Assembly (NCBI GenBank): GCA_047633195.1
Contig: JBLIEU010000001.1
Coordinates: 102,963 to 166,962, forward strand
Direction of reading: 5' to 3'
DNA length: 64,000 nucleotides
From: JAKVAV01 sp047633195
GTDB taxonomy: Bacteria > Bacteroidota > Bacteroidia > Flavobacteriales_D > Cryomorphaceae
In this document: positions 58,053 to 64,000 of the stretch, piece after piece
Position numbering within the stretch: position 1 is the stretch's first letter
Layout of the letters: every line of letters starts with the position of its first letter
The notes under the pieces: model-generated
The model's database searches: none
Seen by the model: the letters and a program-made list of their open reading frames with translations, nothing else
What the model was told of the DNA's origin: nothing
Translations under genes and position numbers: made by a program

Positions 58053-59450
58053 ATGTCCCTTCTGGATGTCATATTGACCATTTTTTACTTCGGTATCTGT
58101 TACGGCATCGGGTATGCTGTCCTTAGCCGCCACCCAGATAACCCCCTCTACAAAAAGTGGTTCATCAAAGGACTTTCCGCCAAGCTTTGGGGAGGATTGG
58201 CTTTTGCGCTGGTCTATACCTTTTACTACGAATATGGGGGAGACACCCGAAGCTATTTTGACGACTCCACCTTGGTGGTGCAATCTCTTGGTGATGGGCT
58301 TTCTGTTTATTGGGAGGTGCTTAACCACCATCTAGACGGCACCAGTTTCGAGGCCTTTAATTACATCAGTCGCATGGCCTTTCAGGATCCACGGGAATAT
58401 TATGTGGTAAATATCATTTCTATCTTCAACTTATTGGGCTTTGGAAGCTACTTTTCCGTAACACTCCTGGTCGCTCTTTTCACCTATTGGGGAGTCTGGC
58501 ATTTCTTCTTGCTGATGGTCCATAAATTTCCCGAGATTGAGAAGCAAATGGCCTTTGCTATTCTGTTTATTCCCTCCGTGGCTTTTTGGGGTTCGGGTAT
58601 CAGTAAAGACTCCCTAATACTCTGTGGTGTCGGTCTCTTGATTTACCATGTCAACCAACTCGCCTCTCGGGGGTTTTGGCAACTTGGCTCACTCATTGTC
58701 GTGGCGGTTTCTGCCTATTTTATGTTTGTGGTAAAGGCGTATGTTTTGATCTCACTGGTACCCGCCATTCTTCTTTGGCGAACGCTTTACCTCAGGGAAC
58801 GCATCAAGAGTGGGTTACTCAGAACAGCCTCTCTTCCCATTGTCGCGGTGCTGTCGGTCTTTGCGATGGTGTACTCTTTGGATTTTATCGCTAAATACAA
58901 CAATTCTTACACCTTGGATAGTTTTGTCGATACGGCTCAGAGTATGCAGGGCTGGCATTACGTGGAAGGGGACAATAGTGCCGATGAGCACGGAAGGGGC
59001 TCGAGTTATACCTTAGGTGAGTACGACGCTTCCTCTTGGCAGGGCATGTTAAAAGTGTTTCCCGCAGCGGTGAATGCCACTTTTTTTCGACCCTATTTTT
59101 GGGAAATAAACGGTGCAGCAATGCTCGCACAAGCCATCGAAAGCTTTCTGTTTTTGGCATTTGTTTTATTTACATTTTTAAAGGTAGGACCCCTAAAAGT
59201 GTATCGATACATTTCCAATGATTCATTTCTTCTGATGTGTGTCGTTTTTGCCCTCTTCTTTGGTTTCGCTGTTGGGTTTTCCTCCTATAATTTCGGTGCC
59301 TTGTCGCGGTATAAAATTCCCGCTGTCCCCTTTTTTATTGCTGCTCTGTTTATTATCAGGCATAAGGCAAAAGAAGCCAAGAGTAGCAGCATTCAAAGAG
59401 TTATTAGAGCAAGAGAGGCCCGCATTAAACAAACACAACCTGGCTTTTAA
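58053..59450 (+). CDS. polytopic membrane protein, possibly polysaccharide polymerase-like
   Basis: A 465-residue protein with about ten hydrophobic segments and a periplasmic-type loop around 290-345 (YTLDSFVDTAQSMQGWHYVEGDNSADEHGRGSSYTLGEYDASS). It has the conserved-looking SVAFWGSGISKDSLILCGVGL and FGALSRYKIPAVPFFIAAL near the end. The layout resembles Wzy/EpsG-type polymerases or membrane glycosyltransferases, and the converging glycosyltransferase operon supports an envelope-glycan role. The family is not securely identified. It overlaps the convergent gene by 4 bases. Confidence 0.65.
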   Translation: MSLLDVILTIFYFGICYGIGYAVLSRHPDNPLYKKWFIKGLSAKLWGGLAFALVYTFYYEYGGDTRSYFDDSTLVVQSLGDGLSVYWEVLNHHLDGTSFEAFNYISRMAFQDPREYYVVNIISIFNLLGFGSYFSVTLLVALFTYWGVWHFFLLMVHKFPEIEKQMAFAILFIPSVAFWGSGISKDSLILCGVGLLIYHVNQLASRGFWQLGSLIVVAVSAYFMFVVKAYVLISLVPAILLWRTLYLRERIKSGLLRTASLPIVAVLSVFAMVYSLDFIAKYNNSYTLDSFVDTAQSMQGWHYVEGDNSADEHGRGSSYTLGEYDASSWQGMLKVFPAAVNATFFRPYFWEINGAAMLAQAIESFLFLAFVLFTFLKVGPLKVYRYISNDSFLLMCVVFALFFGFAVGFSSYNFGALSRYKIPAVPFFIAALFIIRHKAKEAKSSSIQRVIRAREARIKQTQPGF

Positions 59451-60685
59451 GTTAACCGACCAAAAACCATTTTCTGAGATGTAACCGAGTACGTTTTGAT
59501 GACGTGTTTCCTCGCTTGTTTACCTAGATCAATTCTCAGTTCCTTATTCTCCAAAAGGGCACACAGTTCCGCTTTCCATTTTTGCGTTTCCCCCAGAGGA
59601 AGCGATTCGCAGATAAAACCAGTCTCGCCTTCCTTGACTACTTTGGTGTTTGCCCCAACATTAGAAACAACCGCAGGTATTCCGAGAGCCTGATACTGCA
59701 AAGCTTTGAATCCGCATTTCCCGCGTTCCCAATTCGTATTGTAGAGTGGCATCACTCCAATGTCCATTTCTAGTAAGTCCTCAATCTCGGTTTCTTTTTG
59801 CCATTTGCGGAACTCGATGAAAGCGGGCATGGATTCGGGAGGAACGTCGGCGATCAATAAGAAGCGGAAGGGATGTTTTTTGTGGATTTTTTCAAGGGCG
59901 GGAAAGAGAGGAGTGAGTTGTTTGAGGGTGGAGTGCGTACCTGTCCAGCCTATTACGGGAAGATTGGTGTTGGCTGTCGGCTGTTGGCTGTCAGCTACCG
60001 GCTGCTGATCGCTAGCTTCGAGCGGTTTGGCAATGGCGGTGGGCAGTGGGAGTTTGTCCTGATAGCTTTTGGGATCTTCATTCGCTGCGCTCATTTCGAT
60101 CCGTGCTGACTTCTTAAACCACTTGGCACCAATTTTCTCATAGAGATTGGGATTGTGGTGATGTTCCGTATCAATCGTAGTGGGGATGATGCGGACATCG
60201 TTGCAGTTTTGTCGGGCATAATCGGCGAGGAAGTCGTTTCCTGCTACCACGGTGGTGGCCCAAGAGCAGATCTTGGCGGTCTTGCCGTGGAACTTCAGTT
60301 TGCCGGCGAGCTTCTCGTTGGCTTTGGAAGAGTTGGGGAGCCAGATGGCATCGTCAAAATCAAAAATGATGGGCTTCCTGAATACTTTTACTACCGCCCA
60401 TTCAAACCAAGGGGGGCCAATGGGTGTGGCTTCGCGGTGGACAAAGACCTTGTCGAATTGACGTACTTGAAATAGCAAGCGCAGTCTTCTACCGAAGCCC
60501 TTTATCGTTCTAAATACTTTGAAATTAATACTTCCTGCTTGGTAAATCCTCGGCCATTCGTCGTCGTTCCAAAACGATACTTGGGTGAACTCCACTCCTT
60601 CAATATCCAAATATTGCTCAAACCGAAAGCGCTGTGAGGGTGCTTTTCCATGAGGGTAAGGACATACAATAAGAACCTTCTTCAT
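59447..60685 (-). CDS. GT4-type glycosyltransferase with low-complexity insertion
   Basis: A 412-residue GT-B enzyme. The N-terminal half starts MKKVLIVCPYPHGKAPSQRFRFEQYL and has PIIFDFDDAIWLPN. The C-terminal half has VIGWTGTHSTLKQLTPLFPALEKI, EIEDLLEMDIGVMPLYNTNWERGKCGFKALQYQALGIPAVVSNVGAN, the donor-binding region. Between them, residues ~190-240 are Ala/Gln/Pro/Thr-rich and unlike the family. The ATG at 60685 overlaps the upstream stop (ATGA); a longer frame to 60805 would run into the neighbour. It is the last gene of the operon. Confidence 0.85.
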   Translation of the reverse strand: MKKVLIVCPYPHGKAPSQRFRFEQYLDIEGVEFTQVSFWNDDEWPRIYQAGSINFKVFRTIKGFGRRLRLLFQVRQFDKVFVHREATPIGPPWFEWAVVKVFRKPIIFDFDDAIWLPNSSKANEKLAGKLKFHGKTAKICSWATTVVAGNDFLADYARQNCNDVRIIPTTIDTEHHHNPNLYEKIGAKWFKKSARIEMSAANEDPKSYQDKLPLPTAIAKPLEASDQQPVADSQQPTANTNLPVIGWTGTHSTLKQLTPLFPALEKIHKKHPFRFLLIADVPPESMPAFIEFRKWQKETEIEDLLEMDIGVMPLYNTNWERGKCGFKALQYQALGIPAVVSNVGANTKVVKEGETGFICESLPLGETQKWKAELCALLENKELRIDLGKQARKHVIKTYSVTSQKMVFGRLT

Positions 60686-61965
60686 GGGGTTTGCAAGATT
60701 GACGCATAGATAGCATGATAAGCCTCCACCCCTTTTTCCAGAGAAAAATAATCCTCCGCTCCTTTTCTGGTTTGGGCTTTGTCGAGTGAAACGATATGCT
60801 CCCAATTGTCCGCTACTTTTTGGTACTCATCTACTATACAATCATTCAGTACCCATCCCGATTCGTACCGCTTGACAATGGCGGCACTATCCCCAACCCC
60901 ATCATTGCAGATCACGGGCACTCCCATGGACATCAGCTCCCCTTGCTTGGTAGGGCTGGAGGCTTTCTTGGAATAGGCCGGAAGAATAAAAAAGACCGAA
61001 GCCGACATCAAGCTCATCAAAGATGGTACGTCTTTTCTTTCGGCAGCGACATGTACAATAAACGATTGGGGTATACCCAAAGAGGCTGCCCGCTTCCGCA
61101 GTGGCTCCAAATCATCGTGGCTCAATATCAAAAAACGAAGATCGGAGTTTTGCCGAAGCAATACTTTGTACAAGTCCAGCATTTCATCGGCCATATACCA
61201 GGTACCGAGGGAACCTACGTACCCCAAGTATTCCAAACTTGGGTCAATGCCGTAGACGGCCTGCAGCCACATCTTCTTGTTGTCGGTAATTCTGTGAAAA
61301 TCGAAATGCCCGGTATCGCAAGCACAGGGAATCACCCGTATCTTTTCTTGGACTTTCTGGGCGCGGTCGTAATTGTACCTAAACTCTCCACCTCCGTAGA
61401 GTTCCTTGTCGAGGTACCAATTTTCTATTTCTCGTTTTCCCTCGTGGGTGAGTGAAACAATGGCATTGGCATGGTCCAAAAAATCCCGCTCTTTCACTTT
61501 GAAGTAATCGTAAATGACTTTGTAAACGGGGTTGGAGAGATTCCAAATTTTGCCATCCACCCTTTCATCGGCATAAAAGCCCCGCATATCAAACAAGAAA
61601 GGGATGCCCTTTTCGCGCTTTAACTTCAGCGCTACCAAAGCAGTCAGATAGGAGCGGCAATGAATCAGATCAAAATACTCTTCACCATGTAGTTTATTCA
61701 CCTCAACTTCCAGTCTTTGCAAATCTTTTAAGGTTGAAACGACAGGAGGGTTCTTCGTATAATCAAGTGGCTTCCATATTAAATGGTGCTTGGTACATCG
61801 TCTCAGAATCGTTTTTTCCAGCTTGGCAAAAGGTTTGGGCTTCTCAAAAGAAACGATGGAAATCGCATGACCCTTCTTGCTGAGCCCTTCCAAATACGGC
61901 AGGATCTGACTTTGACCCAAAGGGTCAGTCAATCCATCGTAGCTTAGATAAAGTACTCGCGCCAT
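60682..61965 (-). CDS. GT4-type glycosyltransferase
   Basis: A 427-residue GT-B enzyme. The N-terminus is MARVLYLSYDGLTDPLGQSQILPYLEGLSKKGH; the middle has DLIHCRSYLTALVALKLKRE and VIPCACDTGHFDF. The C-terminal domain has LGYVGSLGTWYMADEMLDLYKVL and SVFFILPAYSKKASSPTKQGELMSMGVPVICNDGVGDSAAIV, the donor-binding motif. Sugar specificity is unknown. The gene starts 1 base after the GT2 gene and its stop overlaps the next ATG. Confidence 0.9.
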   Translation of the reverse strand: MARVLYLSYDGLTDPLGQSQILPYLEGLSKKGHAISIVSFEKPKPFAKLEKTILRRCTKHHLIWKPLDYTKNPPVVSTLKDLQRLEVEVNKLHGEEYFDLIHCRSYLTALVALKLKREKGIPFLFDMRGFYADERVDGKIWNLSNPVYKVIYDYFKVKERDFLDHANAIVSLTHEGKREIENWYLDKELYGGGEFRYNYDRAQKVQEKIRVIPCACDTGHFDFHRITDNKKMWLQAVYGIDPSLEYLGYVGSLGTWYMADEMLDLYKVLLRQNSDLRFLILSHDDLEPLRKRAASLGIPQSFIVHVAAERKDVPSLMSLMSASVFFILPAYSKKASSPTKQGELMSMGVPVICNDGVGDSAAIVKRYESGWVLNDCIVDEYQKVADNWEHIVSLDKAQTRKGAEDYFSLEKGVEAYHAIYASILQTP

Positions 61966-61966
61966 A

Positions 61967-62857
61967 TTACCGCAAAAGTAAATGTTTGAGAATGGCGAAG
62001 TTGCGTTTTTTGAGAAAGCTTACGGGAGAGGCCATTATGGCTTTCCACCAATACGTGATCGAACTTTTCTTTGCTCCGATCATCGCTGCGTGCAATGAGA
62101 TATAAGAAAACGTATGGCTCTTGAGTTGAGGAAAATACGAACGAAAGTTCTCCTTTACCTGTTTATTTTCCAACAGCAGCCGAAGCATTAGTTCTTTGCG
62201 CTCAATCAGCTTGTCTAGTTTGAAGTTGAACACGCTGCGGTCATCGTGTTGAACCAAAGCGGAGGTTACAAGATGGTTGATCAATAGAGGCTGCACTGCC
62301 GCCAAACGAACCCATAGCTCGTAGTCTTCTGAACCCGCAAGGACTCGGTTTTCGTTAAAGCGGTGTTGCTCAAAAAAGTCTTTTCGGATAAAAACCCCGT
62401 GACAGCTCAAGAAATTCCCTTCGGTCAATAAACTCTTGAGAGCATTCTCTCGATTGTACACGAGCTGTTTGTGCCTCTGATTATCGATGATCTCATATTC
62501 TTGAAAAAACCAAGCTGGCTTGGCGTGAAGCTTAAGAAAGGCTGCAGCTTTTTCCAGATGATCGGTATACAGAACATCGTCTGAATCCAAGAAGTAAATG
62601 TATTCACCCTTTGCTACCGACGCTCCGTAATTCCTCGCTGCACCGCGTTCCTTATTCTCCTGTGATAGATAAGTCACGTGGTCACCGAAACTCTCTAGAA
62701 TAAAGGTTTTGGTGCCATCGGAACTTCCATCATCTACTACTATTATTTCAAGTGGAGGTCTAGATTGATTCATGGCAGACCGAATGGTCTTGCCCAAAAA
62801 GGCCTTTCGGTTATACGTGGGGATAATGATGGAAATGCTCTGTGACATAGAATTCAT
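61967..62857 (-). CDS. GT2-type glycosyltransferase
   Basis: A 296-residue GT-A enzyme with ISIIIPTYNRKAFLGKTIRSAMNQSRPPLEIIVVDDGSSDGT, ERGAARNYGASVAKGEYIYFLDSDDVLY (DxD-type motif) and an acceptor region with GSEDYELWVRLA. Acceptor and donor sugars are unknown. The ATG overlaps the upstream stop by 4 bases; a second ATG three codons later is less likely. Confidence 0.92.
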   Translation of the reverse strand: MNSMSQSISIIIPTYNRKAFLGKTIRSAMNQSRPPLEIIVVDDGSSDGTKTFILESFGDHVTYLSQENKERGAARNYGASVAKGEYIYFLDSDDVLYTDHLEKAAAFLKLHAKPAWFFQEYEIIDNQRHKQLVYNRENALKSLLTEGNFLSCHGVFIRKDFFEQHRFNENRVLAGSEDYELWVRLAAVQPLLINHLVTSALVQHDDRSVFNFKLDKLIERKELMLRLLLENKQVKENFRSYFPQLKSHTFSYISLHAAMIGAKKSSITYWWKAIMASPVSFLKKRNFAILKHLLLR

Positions 62858-63960
62858 TTCTCTGGAAGCACTTCAGAATAAGCCTCAATCACATTCTCAA
62901 CTGAGAAATTTTTCAGAACCGAAGCCTTTAAATTCTTCCCCATGTCGGCATAAAGGGCGGTGTCTTGACTCAGATTTCTAACTACTCTTTTGAAGTCATC
63001 ACTTGGGTTCTCCTTATCTAATTTAAAACCTTCTAATTCGTCTTGGATATAGTCATCAAAATCTCCCACATCCTCGCAGACAGCGACTCTTTTTTCCAAT
63101 AAACCCGCTTCCTTCACTACACTATTGCTCGCTTCAGAATCACTAAAGTGGACAATAAGGTCTGCTGCTGCCATGTAATTTAATACCTCACGGGTAAAAC
63201 CAACAAAGACGACTTGCTTTTCTACTCCCAGCTCTCGCACCAATTGCCGCGAGTCCTTTTCCAATGGACCATTTCCAAGAATCAAGAGTTTCAAACTTAA
63301 TCCTTCGTCCACCAAATCCTTGATACACTTAATGAGCACATCATATCGTTTGCAGGGAATAAATCTCGACACCGTACAAAGCAGGAGTTCGGTATTCGCT
63401 TCTTTTCGAATCTCGTCAATCCGAGGTTGGTCTATCTCTGGATAATTTTCAAAGCGGTAGGCATAATTGATCAGGCGCACTTCTTTGTTGTTCACTCCTT
63501 CTACGTCTACCAATTGATGAAACACCTTCTTGGAAGGAACAATAAAGCGCCTGCCCAACCTATTGATAATGCGGTCGAACAACTTTGCATTGCGGTTCGA
63601 CCCTTTCATTATATAATCGCTATGGTGACGACAGATATAGAATTTTGCCCTTGTGAAATACTGGGCAAACACAGAGATGAAGTTAACGGGTTGGGTATGA
63701 GAATAGACAAGATCAATCTGATTGGACTTGACATACCCCACCAAATACTTGAGGTGATTCAGGTAAAACGGAAGGGACGAACCCGCTTCAACTTGGTGAA
63801 CGTTCGTTTTCACTCCAAATTCTTCCACACGTTGATGAATGGGTCCCTTCGCTTCCCACCCCAAAAGGTGAACCTCATGGCCGAGATTGGAAAACTCTTC
63901 CATCAGCGTTTCAAGTGAAACACTGCTCTCGCTGGTCGGAAAATAAAAGAGTATGCGCAT
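62854..63960 (-). CDS. GT4-type glycosyltransferase, first gene of operon
   Basis: A 368-residue GT-B enzyme: MRILFYFPTSESSVSLETLMEEFSNLGHEVHLLGW, IDLVYSHTQPVNFISVFAQYF, LLLCTVSRFIPCKRYDVLIKCIKDL, LLILGNGPLEKDSRQLVRELGVEKQVVFVGFTREVLNYMAAADLIVHFSDSEASNSVVKEAGLLEKRVAVCEDVGDFDDYI. It opens a four-gene glycosyltransferase operon. ATG 63960 is chosen because the in-frame TTG at 63981 lies inside the -7 promoter element. Confidence 0.9.
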   Translation of the reverse strand: MRILFYFPTSESSVSLETLMEEFSNLGHEVHLLGWEAKGPIHQRVEEFGVKTNVHQVEAGSSLPFYLNHLKYLVGYVKSNQIDLVYSHTQPVNFISVFAQYFTRAKFYICRHHSDYIMKGSNRNAKLFDRIINRLGRRFIVPSKKVFHQLVDVEGVNNKEVRLINYAYRFENYPEIDQPRIDEIRKEANTELLLCTVSRFIPCKRYDVLIKCIKDLVDEGLSLKLLILGNGPLEKDSRQLVRELGVEKQVVFVGFTREVLNYMAAADLIVHFSDSEASNSVVKEAGLLEKRVAVCEDVGDFDDYIQDELEGFKLDKENPSDDFKRVVRNLSQDTALYADMGKNLKASVLKNFSVENVIEAYSEVLPEK

Positions 63961-63978
63961 TAAAATGTTTCTGCGGGC

Positions 63979-63986
63979 CAAATCTA
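63979..63986 (-). promoter_or_regulatory. -7 promoter element of the glycosyltransferase operon
   Basis: Minus-strand TAGATTTG matches TAnnTTTG. Transcription should start near 63973, about 12 bases before the ATG at 63960. The -33 region may extend beyond the window edge. Confidence 0.55.
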
Positions 63987-64000
63987 ATTCTTTTATAGTC

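Noticed and set aside
57690..58331. A 213-residue minus-strand frame overlapping the 21-bp repeats and the start of the membrane-protein gene
   Set aside because: It is antisense to a convincing membrane-protein gene and owes its length to the tandem repeat; no family or signal is seen.
60686..60805. 40-residue N-terminal extension of the last glycosyltransferase
   Set aside because: It would overlap the upstream gene's C-terminus and lacks family similarity; the ATG at 60685 gives the usual ATGA coupling and a canonical GT-B start.

Overview
The window comes from a member of the Bacteroidota, most likely Flavobacteriia-like. The evidence is type IX secretion (T9SS) C-terminal sorting domains on secreted proteins, Bacteroidota-type -7 promoter elements (TAnnTTTG), lipoproteins with an acidic stretch after the lipobox cysteine, a DUF4290 gene directly before murA, and a fused str-S10-spc-alpha ribosomal cluster running rpsL to rplQ and then carA and eno. 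GC content is moderate. Most of the sequence is coding, but there are repeat-rich gaps between about 43.8 and 58.0 kb.

Region 1 (1-19.06 kb, minus strand) is housekeeping. A promoter near 19.04 kb drives rpsL-rpsG-fusA, the complete S10 and spc clusters with secY, infA and rpmJ, and rpsM-rpsK-rpsD-rpoA-rplQ. The run ends at a strong intrinsic terminator near 1.89 kb. carA and eno (cut by the left window edge) follow. Region 2 (19.2-24.24 kb, plus) holds a UvrD/PcrA helicase, a DUF4290 protein, a MurA whose fosfomycin-target cysteine position is Asp, and a TlpA-like thioredoxin. It ends at a bidirectional terminator shared with a convergent surface-lipoprotein gene.

Region 3 (26.3-35.4 kb, plus) is a polysaccharide locus. 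A tight six-gene operon encodes a Wzm/Wzt-type ABC exporter, a NeuB-family synthase with a SAF domain, a TylF-like methyltransferase, a KdsC-like HAD phosphatase, and a fusion of a second NeuB-type synthase with an SpsF-type cytidylyltransferase. Two minus-strand genes, a four-helix-bundle protein bracketed by inverted repeats and a DUF5996 protein, separate this operon from a likely GT-B glycosyltransferase. Together these look like a pathway that makes, activates, modifies and exports a nonulosonate-like sugar polymer. The exact sugar cannot be read from sequence.

Region 4 (35.5-48.6 kb) carries a small T9SS cargo, polyphosphate kinase, a PAP2 phosphatase, an SdiA-regulated-type lipoprotein, and a 1248-residue lipoprotein that joins a metallophosphoesterase, a kinase-like core and an outer-membrane barrel. 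It also carries an HD-domain protein fused to a Pycsar-type membrane effector domain, divergent from a GAF-domain protein.

Region 5 (48.6-58.0 kb) contains a giant HYR-like repeat T9SS protein, a decayed and an intact copy of a DUF985 cupin gene, a small outer-membrane-like protein, and several families of dispersed and tandem noncoding repeats. One 248-bp stretch occurs twice without a difference I could see, 8,028 bp apart. Region 6 (58.05-63.96 kb) has a polytopic membrane protein facing a four-gene glycosyltransferase operon, a second envelope-polysaccharide locus.

Several plus-strand genes have a -7 element ending only 4-6 bases before the start codon, which suggests leaderless transcripts. 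This pattern also decides several starts. I saw no tRNA or rRNA gene, CRISPR array or complete insertion sequence.
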